A DNA stretch of 51,288 bases. Source: Streptomyces brasiliensis. Lineage in GTDB: Bacteria > Actinomycetota > Actinomycetes > Streptomycetales > Streptomycetaceae. The position numbers and the translations under genes were made by a program. Location: NCBI RefSeq assembly GCF_014647875.1, contig NZ_BMQA01000047.1, positions 1 to 51,288 of the forward strand. The letters run 5' to 3'. The notes under the pieces are model-generated. The model was not told the origin of the DNA. It did no database searches and saw nothing but the letters and a program-made list of their open reading frames with translations. Each line of letters starts with the position of its first letter. Positions within the stretch are counted from its first letter, which is position 1. This document shows positions 18,643-28,850 of this stretch, one piece after another.

Positions 18643-19604
18643 ATGGCCGTCGATCCTCTGGTCGAGCTGGGGGACGTCAACAAGTACTTCGGCGAGCTGC
18701 ATGTCCTGCGGGACGTCAACCTCACCGTCGGCAAGGGGGAGGTGGTCGTGGTCATCGGCCCGTCGGAGTCGGGGAAGTCGACGCTGTGCAGGACGATCAA
18801 CCGGCTCGAGACCATCCAGTCGGGGACGATCGAACTCGACGGCCGGCCGCTGTCCCAGGAGGGCAGGGCGCTCGCGAAACTCCGCACCGAGGTCCGCATG
18901 GTCCTCCAGTCGTTCAACCTCTTCGCCCACAAGACGGTCCTGCAGAACATCTCGCTGGCCCGGGTCGAGGTCCGGAGGCGCAAGAAGGACGAGGCCGACC
19001 GGCGCTCCCGCCAACTCCTCGACCGCGTGGGCCTGTCGAGCCAGGCCGACAGGTATCCGGCCCAGCTCTCCGGCGGTCGGCAGCAGCGGGTGGCCATCGC
19101 CCGCGCCCTCGCCATGGAACCCAAGGCCCTGCTGTTCGACGAGCCGACCTCCGCGGCTCGGTGCTCGCCGAGGTGTTCCGCTCCGGTGTGAACGCCGTCG
19201 AACGCGGCCGGAAGGAGGCCGCGTTCGCGCTCGGCATGCACAAGACCCAGGTCATGGCGCACGTCCTGGTGCCCCAGGCGGTCCGGGCCATGCTGCCCGC
19301 CATCGTCAGCCAGTCGGTGGTCGCGCTGAAGGACACCTCGCTCGGCTACCTCATCACCTACGAGGAGTTCCTCCACGCCGGCAAACTCATCGCCTCGAAT
19401 CTCGACTACGATTTGCCCTTCATCTCAGTGGTGATGGTGATCTCACCGATCTGCATCGGGATGTGCATGCTGCTCTCCTGGTTCGCAGGATGGGTGTCCC
19501 GGTGGGAGCGGCGCAGTCCCAAGACCGAGGCCGTGGACGTCGCCGCGGCCGATCCAGGGACGCTGCTGCCGGGCGGAGGTACCCCCACCGTCCCCAAGCC
19601 CTAG
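18643..19604 (+). pseudogene. gluA/gluD deletion scar (glutamate ABC transporter remnant)
   Basis: From ATG 18643, about 170 residues match GluA, the ATPase of the actinobacterial glutamate importer: GPSESGKST (Walker A), LSGGRQQRVA and LLFDEPTSA. Directly after DEPTSA, at about 19152-19158, similarity jumps to another frame and to the C-terminal half of GluD permease: GSVLAEVFRSGVNAVERG, KDTSLGYLITYEEFLHAGKL and ERRSPKTEAVDV, ending at 19604. The end of gluA, all of gluB and gluC and the start of gluD are missing, so one deletion of several kilobases joined the two genes out of frame. The ATPase piece stops at 19191. The H-loop half of the ATPase and the first membrane helices of the permease are lost, so neither product can work. 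Confidence 0.85.
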
Positions 19605-19655
19605 GAGGCGGGGCAGCGGCTCACGGGGCCAGGCCCGGCCGGCGGCAGCCGGAGA

Positions 19656-21224
19656 TCACTGCTCGCGCAGCGGAACGGACACGTACGACGGGTCGTCCGC
19701 CGGCGAGGAGAAGGTCAGCTGCGCGCCGGACGGGTTGTGCTCGATGTACAAGGGGTCGACCGTGTCGACCACCAGCGCGAGCCGGTGCCCGGCCGGGACG
19801 TCGTAGGCCGTGGAGAACAGGTCCAGGTCCACGGCGAACGGCCGGCCGGGCGTCCGGCCGTGCCAGGTGTACGGAGCGTTGCTGACCAGCTTGCCGAGGC
19901 CGAGCGGGCCCACGTCGTAGAGGTACGCGACGAGGGTGCCGCTCTCGTTGGTCGGGGTGAGCGTCGTGTGCAGCGTCGCGGTGCCGCGCACCTGCTGGGC
20001 GCTGCCGTACCGCTCCGACTGCCAGACCGCGGCCCGGCGCCGGGGGAGCAGCGGGATCGAGGCGACCGGCGGGAGCTGGGCGATCTGGTCCAGGATGCTG
20101 GAGAGGAAGACGATGCCGCCGTCCGCGCCCGAGTCGACGTTCGCTTGGATGGTGGCCCGGTCGGCCAGGGCGATCTTCTTCCGGGTGGCCGCGATCGACT
20201 TCCAGTCCGGATAGCCCTCGTAGCCACCTCCCGTGCGGGACTCGATCTGGACCGGCCGCTCCCGGTCGATGCCGTTGTCGACGCCCCGGAGGCAGTGGTC
20301 GAACCAGCGCCGGGTGTCCGTCCACACGTCGTTGGGCAGCCCGAACAGGCCGGTCGCCTCGGCCGTCGCGTGGTCGCCCGGGCGCAGTTCTAGCCGCTTG
20401 GGCACGGTCAGCTTCTGGTAGAAGTCGGCGTACTGGTTCGCCGGGAAGATCGTGTCGCCCCAGGCGTTGGCGAGCAGGACGGCGGCGCCGTTCTTGTTCA
20501 GCTGGTCGAGGTAGGTCGCAGCGGAACGTTTCTTTCCCCAGGCGATCATCTCCTGTTCCTTCGACAGGTCGGAGGCGTAGAACTCGTCGAAGATCCGCCG
20601 GAGTTCGTCGCTCTCCCGGCCGGTGACGGTGCCCGCGACGTCCAGCAGGGCAGCCGCCTGGACGTGCTGGGTGCGGCCGGAGTAGATGGAGTCGATCAGG
20701 TCGGCCCAGCCGCTGAGGGAGGCGACCGCCTTGATCCGCTTGTCGTGCGCGGCGGCGAGCAGGCTGATCCCGGCGCCGTACGAGACGCCCGCCATGCCGA
20801 TGTGGTCCGGGTCGGCCGGGGTGTGCGCGAGCGCCCAGTCGACGACCTTGGAGGCGTCGGCCACGTCGGGCGGGCCCGCCACTTCTATCCGGCCCTCCGA
20901 CTGGTAGAAGCCGCGCACGTTGTACGTGAGCACGATGTAGCCGGCGTCGGCGAGCTGCTGGGCCTGGGCGAGGTACTCGGCCTGCGGCAGGCCCCAGCTC
21001 GTGGGCAGCACGATGAGCGGGTGGGTGTGCGAACCGTCGGCGCCCGCGGGGGTGACGACGTTCGCCCTGAGCACCGTGCCGCCGTCGCCGGTGATGTCGA
21101 CGAAGCGGACGGACGGTGTGGCGGCCTCGGCGGCGGGAGCCAGGCCGACGACCGTACCGGCGATCAGGGCCGCCGACACGATACCTACGGCCGATGTGCG
21201 CAAGGTGGTGCGAACGGTCCCCAT
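19656..21224 (-). CDS. Secreted S15/CocE-type acyl-peptidase or esterase
   Basis: 522 residues. A signal peptide of about 35 residues ends at a likely AEAATP cleavage site, so the protein is exported. The alpha/beta-hydrolase core has the nucleophile motif GVSYGAG (about residue 145) and HPLIVLPTSWG. The C-terminal about 180 residues form the jelly-roll domain of X-Pro dipeptidyl-peptidase/CocE proteins (PFAVDLDLFSTAYDVPAGHRLALVVD). Known relatives cleave X-Pro peptides, acyl esters or antibiotics; the substrate here is not shown. The upstream region has a cluster of GGTAA/TTACC repeats that may bind a TetR-type regulator. It converges with the glu remnant. Confidence 0.82.
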   Translation of the reverse strand: MGTVRTTLRTSAVGIVSAALIAGTVVGLAPAAEAATPSVRFVDITGDGGTVLRANVVTPAGADGSHTHPLIVLPTSWGLPQAEYLAQAQQLADAGYIVLTYNVRGFYQSEGRIEVAGPPDVADASKVVDWALAHTPADPDHIGMAGVSYGAGISLLAAAHDKRIKAVASLSGWADLIDSIYSGRTQHVQAAALLDVAGTVTGRESDELRRIFDEFYASDLSKEQEMIAWGKKRSAATYLDQLNKNGAAVLLANAWGDTIFPANQYADFYQKLTVPKRLELRPGDHATAEATGLFGLPNDVWTDTRRWFDHCLRGVDNGIDRERPVQIESRTGGGYEGYPDWKSIAATRKKIALADRATIQANVDSGADGGIVFLSSILDQIAQLPPVASIPLLPRRRAAVWQSERYGSAQQVRGTATLHTTLTPTNESGTLVAYLYDVGPLGLGKLVSNAPYTWHGRTPGRPFAVDLDLFSTAYDVPAGHRLALVVDTVDPLYIEHNPSGAQLTFSSPADDPSYVSVPLREQ

Positions 21225-21264
21225 GGGGTCACTCCTGACTCGTGTCCGTGCAAAGTGACCCGAC

Positions 21265-21318
21265 GGTAACCGTGACCTCTTACCCGAAGTAACCCGTCGG
21301 TAAGTTACGTGCCGGTAA
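21265..21318. promoter_or_regulatory. GGTAA/TTACC repeat cluster upstream of the secreted hydrolase
   Basis: Within about 55 bases GGTAA occurs at 21265, 21299 and 21313 and TTACC at 21280. They form the inverted repeats CTTACC (21279-21284)/GGTAAG (21299-21304) and GTAAC (21289-21293)/GTTAC (21304-21308). The cluster lies 40-95 bases before the start codon of the minus-strand hydrolase gene, where an operator would act. No TetR gene is next to it, so the regulator would be encoded elsewhere. Confidence 0.5.
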
Positions 21319-21341
21319 AGATTGTTGACATGTACGCGAAA

Positions 21342-22100
21342 CTAGGAGGCGCGGTGAGAGATGCGTGGAGCCTCCGTCTTCGGCAGGGGCGCCTGAGCGG
21401 CCCGCGTCACGTCCGCGACCACCTCGACGACGTCCGGGCCGTACGCCTTGGAGTTGACCACCTTCAGCAGCAGCACGAACGAGTTGTTGCCGTGCTTGCG
21501 GGCCAGCCGCTCGTGGTTGCGGGCGAGATAGCGGGTCGCGGCCTGGTTGGTGATCGCGCGCTGCCCGCAGAACAGGAAGACCGGGCGCGTCTCGCCCCGC
21601 TGTCCCGCGGTGAGCCGGGCGAGCAGGACGTGCTCCGTGACGCCGGGCTCCAGTCGGTAGCGCTCGCTGCCGATCTGGAACGCGCCGCGGTCCGGACCCG
21701 GTTCGGCCTCGATGTTGACGCGCACACCGGGCAGCATCGCCGACATGTGGGCCAGCATCCGCCGGTTCGAACCGGGGCCGCCGACACAGAACTCGGTGCG
21801 TTCGCCGAAGCTTTGCTGAACGTTGTCCTGTGTCACCATCTGCAGGTTCGCCCCGCAGTCCTTGATCAGCGCGGCCAGTTCCAGGAGCGCGAACACGTCG
21901 AACCGGTGGACCGCCGGCTCGGACGTGGCCGGGTCGCGGTTGACGACGAGCAGCGACTCCGAGTTCTGCGGCAATCCGAAGAACGCCTGCCTGCGGCGGA
22001 GCTTCCGCTTCCAGAGATAGGTACGGGCGAGCCAGCCCAGGCCGGCACTGATGCCGGCCGCCAGCACGCCCAGAACGATGTTGCGCACGTCGTCACTCAT
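21342..22100 (-). CDS. Membrane-anchored protein of unknown function
   Basis: 252 residues from ATG 22100 (MSDDVRNIV). One N-terminal helix (about residues 6-27) is followed by the basic stretch KRKLRRR, so the soluble domain most likely faces the cytosol. That domain alternates strands and helices (SLLVVNRDP, FALLELAALIKDCGANLQMV, FCVGGPGSNRRMLAHM, PVFLFCGQRAITNQAATRYLA) in a Rossmann-like pattern, with the motif GGPGSNRR as the most striking loop. It looks like a nucleotide- or phosphate-binding fold rather than an adhesion domain, but I cannot assign a family. Neighbours give no clue. Start choice: the upstream in-frame ATG at 22160 adds 20 unconserved residues. Confidence 0.65.
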   Translation of the reverse strand: MSDDVRNIVLGVLAAGISAGLGWLARTYLWKRKLRRRQAFFGLPQNSESLLVVNRDPATSEPAVHRFDVFALLELAALIKDCGANLQMVTQDNVQQSFGERTEFCVGGPGSNRRMLAHMSAMLPGVRVNIEAEPGPDRGAFQIGSERYRLEPGVTEHVLLARLTAGQRGETRPVFLFCGQRAITNQAATRYLARNHERLARKHGNNSFVLLLKVVNSKAYGPDVVEVVADVTRAAQAPLPKTEAPRISHRAS

Positions 22101-22205
22101 GGGCGCGCATGCTAGCGGGTGAAGGCAAACTCGTGTTCGAGATGGTCCTGACGGGGACATGCCGATGGATTAAGCTGCCGGGACGGTCCCTCACTGGAGG
22201 TGCGG

Positions 22206-24005
22206 ATGCGTCGCCCTGTCGTGCGGAAACTGTCGGTCCTCGCGGTCTCTGCCGCCGTCGTGTCGGTGGGGGCGGCGGCCCCACCCGCGGCGACGAGCGA
22301 GGCGGTGCCCAAGGCCCCCGTGGCCGTCGGCTACGGCGGCGCCGTGGCCAGCGTCGACCCGGACGCCTCCGCTGCCGGCATCGAGGTTCTCAGGAAGGGC
22401 GGCAACGCCGTCGACGCCGCCGTGGCCACGGCCGCCGCCCTCGGCGTCACCGAGCCCTACTCCGCCGGCATCGGCGGGGGCGGCTACTTCGTCTACTACG
22501 ACGCCAGGTCCCGTACGGTGCACACCATCGACGGCCGAGAGACCGCGCCGCTCACCGCCGGCTCCGGTCTCTTCCTCGAGGACGGCAAGCCGCTCGCCTT
22601 CGCCGACGCCGTCAGCAGCGGCCTCAGCGTGGGCACACCGGGCACGCCCGCCACCTGGCAGACGGCCCTGGACGAGTGGGGCAGCGAGAGGCTCGGCACG
22701 GTCCTGCAGCCCGCCGAGCGGATCGCCCGCGACGGCTTCACCGTCGACGACACCTTCCGCTCGCAGACCGCGTCCAACGAGACCCGGTTCCGCTACTTCC
22801 CGGACACCGCGAAGCTGTTCCTGCCCGGCGGGCAGCTCCCGGTCGTCGGCTCCTCCTTCAAGAATCCCGAACTCGCCCGCACCTACGAGGAGCTGGGCAG
22901 GAAAGGCGTCGGCGAGATATACCGAGGCGACCTCGGCAAGGACATCGTCGACACCGTCAACCAACCGCCGGTGGACCCGGGTTCGGGCTGGAACGCCCGC
23001 CCGGGCAAGCTGTCCACGAAGGATCTCGCCGCCTACGGCGCCAAGCTCCAGGCGCCCACGAAGACGTCGTACCGCGGCCTCAAGGTCTACTCGATCGCCC
23101 CCTCCTCCTCGGGCGGCACCACGGTCGGCGAGGCGCTCAACATCCTGGAGAAGACCGACCTGTCGAAGGCCTCCGAGGCGCAGTATCTGCACCACTTCGT
23201 CGAGGCGAGCCGGATCGCGTTCGCGGACCGGGGACGCTGGGTCGGCGACCCCGCCTTCGAGGACGTACCGACCAGGCAGCTGCTGTCGCAGCGGTACGCC
23301 GACTCGCGCGCCTGCCTGATCAAGGACGACGCCGTCCTCACCAGCCCGCTCGCACCCGGTGACCCGCGGCATCCGGCGGCGTGCGGTGTGGGGGGCACGG
23401 CGGCGCCGACGACGTACGAGGGCGAGAACACCACGCACCTCACGGTCGCCGACAAGTGGGGCAACGTCGTGTCCTACACGCTGACCATCGAGCAGACCGG
23501 CGGCAGCGCGATGACCGTGCCCGGCCGGGGCTTCCTCCTCAACAACGAGCTGACGGACTTCTCCTTCGCCCCCGCCAACCCGGCCGTCCACGACCCGAAC
23601 CTGCCCGGCCCCGGCAAGCGTCCGCGCTCCTCCATCTCCCCGACGATCGTGCTCGACCGCCACAACAAGCCGGTGGTGGCGCTCGGTTCGCCCGGTGGCG
23701 CGACCATCATCACCACCGTGCTGCAGACCCTGACCGAGTTCGTCGACCGCGGGCTGCCGCTCGTCGACGCCATCGCCGCGCCGCGCGCCAGCCAGCGCAA
23801 CGCGGCCAAGACGGAACTCGAACCCGCCCTCTACAACGGTGACTTGAGGACGCAGCTGGAAGCCATCGGCCACTCCTTCACCCTCAACCCCGAGATCGGC
23901 GCGGCGACGGGCGTCCAGCGCCTGCCGAACGGCAAGTGGCTGGCGGCGGCGGAGACGGTACGGCGCGGTGGCGGCTCGGCGCTGGTGGTGGATCCGGCGC
24001 CGTAG
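22206..24005 (+). CDS. ggt: Secreted gamma-glutamyltransferase
   Basis: 599 residues. A signal peptide of about 37 residues precedes VAVGYGGAVASVDPDASAAG. The large-subunit motif GIGGGGYFVYYD and the autocleavage site ENTTHLTVAD, where the conserved threonine (second T) becomes the nucleophile of the small subunit, are present, as are NNELTDFSF and SSISPTIV. It hydrolyses or transfers the gamma-glutamyl group of glutathione outside the cell. ATG 22206 has CTGGAGG five bases upstream; GTG 22200 overlaps that site. The gene ends at a strong hairpin shared with the convergent Clp gene. A second, leaderless family member lies at 41693. Confidence 0.9.
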   Translation: MRRPVVRKLSVLAVSAAVVSVGAAAPPAATSEAVPKAPVAVGYGGAVASVDPDASAAGIEVLRKGGNAVDAAVATAAALGVTEPYSAGIGGGGYFVYYDARSRTVHTIDGRETAPLTAGSGLFLEDGKPLAFADAVSSGLSVGTPGTPATWQTALDEWGSERLGTVLQPAERIARDGFTVDDTFRSQTASNETRFRYFPDTAKLFLPGGQLPVVGSSFKNPELARTYEELGRKGVGEIYRGDLGKDIVDTVNQPPVDPGSGWNARPGKLSTKDLAAYGAKLQAPTKTSYRGLKVYSIAPSSSGGTTVGEALNILEKTDLSKASEAQYLHHFVEASRIAFADRGRWVGDPAFEDVPTRQLLSQRYADSRACLIKDDAVLTSPLAPGDPRHPAACGVGGTAAPTTYEGENTTHLTVADKWGNVVSYTLTIEQTGGSAMTVPGRGFLLNNELTDFSFAPANPAVHDPNLPGPGKRPRSSISPTIVLDRHNKPVVALGSPGGATIITTVLQTLTEFVDRGLPLVDAIAAPRASQRNAAKTELEPALYNGDLRTQLEAIGHSFTLNPEIGAATGVQRLPNGKWLAAAETVRRGGGSALVVDPAP

Positions 24006-24010
24006 GAGCA

Positions 24011-24047
24011 GCGGCGGGCCCGGCGGCCAGGTTGCCGGGCCCGCCGC
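24011..24047. terminator. Bidirectional terminator hairpin
   Basis: A perfect 14-base-pair stem (24011-24024 with 24034-24047, core GGCGGGCCCGGC) closes a 9-base loop between the convergent ggt and Clp ATPase genes. It starts six bases after the ggt stop and ends five bases before the Clp stop, so it can serve both. Confidence 0.8.
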
Positions 24048-24051
24048 CGGG

Positions 24052-26664
<2,613 letters not shown>

Positions 26665-26691
26665 GGCGTTCCGTTCCTTTGGTGCGGGTTG

Positions 26692-26712
26692 ATAACACCT
26701 TGTCACGGTTAT
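26692..26712. promoter_or_regulatory. Inverted repeat ATAAC-N11-GTTAT before the Clp gene
   Basis: ATAAC (26692-26696) and GTTAT (26708-26712) are perfect half sites two turns apart, centred about 38 bases before the Clp start codon. The surrounding DNA is AT-rich for this genome. Candidate operator or promoter element; the binding protein is unknown. Confidence 0.4.
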
Positions 26713-26767
26713 GTGCGACTGGCATTTCGCCGGGCTCCTATACAAGGGAGGCGCGGGGTGCGGCGGC

Positions 26768-26837
26768 GACGGCGGGTGCGTTGTGCCTGGTCGCCCCGCG
26801 GCGGAGCCGCATATCGACACAGCCTCGCGCCCCTCAG
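26768..26837 (-). repeat. Streptomyces-type intergenic repeat, copy B
   Basis: Read on the minus strand, this block (GAGGGGCGCGAGGCTGTGTC, then GATATGCGGCTCCGCCGCGG, then a GCGACCAGGCACAACGCACC tail) matches copies at 7705-7771 and 32738-32815. It lies between the Clp gene promoter and the 3' end of the methionine aminopeptidase gene. Confidence 0.65.
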
Positions 26838-27589
26838 GTCGGCTGCCTGGCCGTGAGGATTCGGGGACCCATCTCCGTGATCGCGACTGTGTGTTCCGTG
26901 TGGGCTGCTCGGGAGCCGTCGTTCGTCCTGAGGGTCCAGCCGTCCGGGGCCGCGTGGTAGCCGTCCCTGCCGCTTGCGATCAGCATCGGCTCTATGGCCA
27001 GGACCATGCCGTGGCGCAGGGGGAGTCCTCGGCCGGGGCGGCCCTCGTTGGGGACCGCCGGGTCCTCGTGCATGTGGCGGCCCACTCCGTGGCCGCCGAA
27101 GCCGTCCGGGATCCCGTAGCCCGCCGTTCCGCACACCGTGCCGACGGCGTGGGCGATGTCGCCGATGCGGTTGCCGACCACCGCCGCCTCGATGCCGGCT
27201 GTCAGCGCGCGCTCGGCCGTCTCGATCAGGCGCACGTCCGCCGGGCGCGGCCTGCCCACGGTGAAGCTGATCGCCGAGTCGCCCACCCAGCCGTCCGGGT
27301 CGGCGCCGCAGTCGATGGAGACCAGGTCGCCGTCGCGCAGGCGGTAACGGGTGGGGATGCCGTGCACGATCGCGTCGTTCACCGAGGCGCAGACGACCGC
27401 CGGGACGGGGGTGGGCGCGAAGGAAGGGCGGTAGCCCAGGAACGGGGACTTCGCGCCCGCCTCGCGCAGCACCTCGCGCGCCACCTCGTCCAGCTCCAGC
27501 AGGGCCACGCCGACGCACGCAGCCTCCCGTACGGCCGTCAGGGCCCGGCCGACGACCTGGCCCGCCGCGTGCATCGCGTCGATCGACAC
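26834..27589 (-). CDS. map: Type I methionine aminopeptidase
   Basis: 251 residues from GTG 27589, preceded by CAGGAGA. It removes the initiator methionine from new proteins. The five metal ligands are all recognisable: Asp in VSIDCGADPDG, Asp in VGDSAISF, His in GGHGVGRHMHEDP, Glu in LAIEPML and Glu in HTEHTVAITE. The substrate-pocket His is in NDAIVHGIP. It lacks the N-terminal zinc-finger/SH3-linker extension seen in some actinobacterial paralogues. Streptomyces usually has more than one map gene, and this is probably an accessory copy because no ribosomal or secY genes are adjacent. Confidence 0.9.
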   Translation of the reverse strand: MSIDAMHAAGQVVGRALTAVREAACVGVALLELDEVAREVLREAGAKSPFLGYRPSFAPTPVPAVVCASVNDAIVHGIPTRYRLRDGDLVSIDCGADPDGWVGDSAISFTVGRPRPADVRLIETAERALTAGIEAAVVGNRIGDIAHAVGTVCGTAGYGIPDGFGGHGVGRHMHEDPAVPNEGRPGRGLPLRHGMVLAIEPMLIASGRDGYHAAPDGWTLRTNDGSRAAHTEHTVAITEMGPRILTARQPT

Positions 27590-27638
27590 ATCTCCTGCGG
27601 CCGGGCGTCGCCCGCCCGCCGGGAAGATCGGCGGGGCC

Positions 27639-27887
27639 GTGCCGGCGCTGGATGCCGAGGGGCGCCGGCGCGAGGTGCGGGCGCTGCTGGACGCGTATGT
27701 CCGGGTCCGCACCCCGGAGGAGGCGGCCCGCAGCGTCGCCGCCGGTCCGCAGCACCTCGTGCCGCTGCTGCTGGAGGCCGCGCAGAGCGTCTCCCAGGAG
27801 CGGCACTGGGACCTGGTGCACGCTGAGGGTGGCCGGATTCGCCGCCTGACCGGAGCAGCGACTCACCCACTGGAGTGTGAAACATGA
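27639..27887 (+). CDS. Doubtful small ORF or gene remnant
   Basis: An 82-residue frame from GTG 27639. Codons up to about residue 70 have the strong third-position G/C bias of real genes here, and the peptide looks protein-like and helical (RALLDAYVRVRTPEEAARSV, LLLEAAQSVSQERHWDLVHA). The last about 12 codons (THPLECET) lose the bias. There is no good ribosome site before the GTG and no family I recognise. It may be the surviving C-terminal part of a lost gene, or simply chance. Confidence 0.3.
   Translation: MPALDAEGRRREVRALLDAYVRVRTPEEAARSVAAGPQHLVPLLLEAAQSVSQERHWDLVHAEGGRIRRLTGAATHPLECET
27878..27887 (+). promoter_or_regulatory. GTGAAACATG box 1
   Basis: The decamer GTGAAACATG, followed by ATCGAC, lies 121 bases before the first amidohydrolase gene. 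The same decamer occurs twice before the second amidohydrolase gene (31722 and 31753), also followed by CGACGAC-like bases. Candidate binding site of the PucR regulator encoded in between. Confidence 0.45.
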
Positions 27888-27948
27888 TCGACTCCGCGGG
27901 TTGACGACGATGGTCTTGGCAAGCCCGTCCCCGAGGCTTACGTTCGTC

Positions 27949-27979
27949 CCTCTACGGCCTGTGTCTACGGGCGTAGAGG
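27949..27979. promoter_or_regulatory. Inverted repeat CCTCTACG-N15-CGTAGAGG
   Basis: Perfect 8-base arms (27949-27956 and 27972-27979) end 29 bases before the start of the first amidohydrolase gene. The position suits an operator or a 5'-leader hairpin. Confidence 0.4.
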
Positions 27980-28007
27980 CTCTGACGTCCCGTCGAAGGA
28001 GCAGCTC

Positions 28008-28850
28008 ATGGCCAACGTCGTACGCGCCGCTCTGGTCCAGGCCACCTGGACCGGCGACACCGAGTCCATGGTGGCGAAACACGAGGAGCACGCCCGCGAG
28101 GCGGCGAGGCAAGGGGCTCGCGTCATCGGGTTCCAGGAAGTGTTCAACGCGCCCTACTTCTGCCAGGTCCAGGAGCCGGAGCACTACCGTTGGGCCGAGC
28201 CGGTGCCCGACGGGCCGACCGTGCGCCGGATGCGAGCCCTGGCCCGCGAGACCGGCATGGTGCTCGTCGTCCCGGTCTTCGAGGTCGAGCAGTCCGGCTT
28301 CTACTACAACACTGCGGTCGTGATCGACGCCGACGGAGCCGTCCTCGGCAAGTACCGCAAGCATCACATCCCGCAGGTCAAGGGCTTCTGGGAGAAGTAC
28401 TACTTCAAGCCCGGGAACGCCGGCTGGCCCGTCTTCGACACCGCCGTCGGCAGGATCGGCGTCTACATCTGCTACGACCGGCACTTCCCGGAGGGCTGGC
28501 GGCAACTCGGGCTCAACGGCGCCCAGCTGGTGTACAACCCGTCGGCCACCTCGCGCGGTCTGTCCGCCTACCTGTGGCAGCTGGAGCAGCCCGCGGCGGC
28601 CGTCGCCAACGAGTACTTCGTCGCCGCCATCAACCGGGTGGGGCAGGAGGAGTACGGGGACAACGACTTCTACGGAACGAGCTATTTCGTCGACCCGCGC
28701 GGGCAGTTCGTGGGTGAGGTCGCGAGCGACAAGAGCGAGGAACTCGTCGTCCGTGACCTGGATTTCGACCTCATCGACGAGGTGCGGCAGCAGTGGGCCT
28801 TCTACCGCGACCGCCGCCCCGACGCCTACGAAGGGCTGGTGCAGCCGTGA
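28008..28850 (+). CDS. Nitrilase-superfamily amidohydrolase (beta-ureidopropionase type), copy 1
   Basis: 280 residues. The Glu-Lys-Cys catalytic triad of the nitrilase fold is visible: Glu44 in FQEVF, Lys118 in KYRKHHIP and Cys155 in YICYDRHFPEG. The family member acting on N-carbamoyl-beta-alanine releases beta-alanine, CO2 and ammonia, the last step of reductive pyrimidine breakdown. That role fits the dihydropyrimidinase and aminotransferase downstream. A D-amino-acid carbamoylase activity (hydantoin use) is an alternative. Ribosome site GAAGGAG lies eight bases upstream. The gene overlaps the aminotransferase gene by GTGA. A gap-free paralogue of identical length lies at 31881. Confidence 0.85.
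   Translation: MANVVRAALVQATWTGDTESMVAKHEEHAREAARQGARVIGFQEVFNAPYFCQVQEPEHYRWAEPVPDGPTVRRMRALARETGMVLVVPVFEVEQSGFYYNTAVVIDADGAVLGKYRKHHIPQVKGFWEKYYFKPGNAGWPVFDTAVGRIGVYICYDRHFPEGWRQLGLNGAQLVYNPSATSRGLSAYLWQLEQPAAAVANEYFVAAINRVGQEEYGDNDFYGTSYFVDPRGQFVGEVASDKSEELVVRDLDFDLIDEVRQQWAFYRDRRPDAYEGLVQP

Larger units (their letters stand above)
27590..28007. other. Intergenic region between map and the pyrimidine cluster
   Basis: 418 bases. It contains a doubtful 82-residue frame (27639-27887), one GTGAAACATG box (27878-27887) and an 8-15-8 inverted repeat (27949-27979) before the first amidohydrolase gene. Beyond these I see nothing. Confidence 0.5.

Noticed and set aside
26665..26820. Longer N-terminus of the Clp ATPase
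   Set aside because: The extension would run through the dispersed repeat and the promoter; a strong ribosome site supports ATG 26664.
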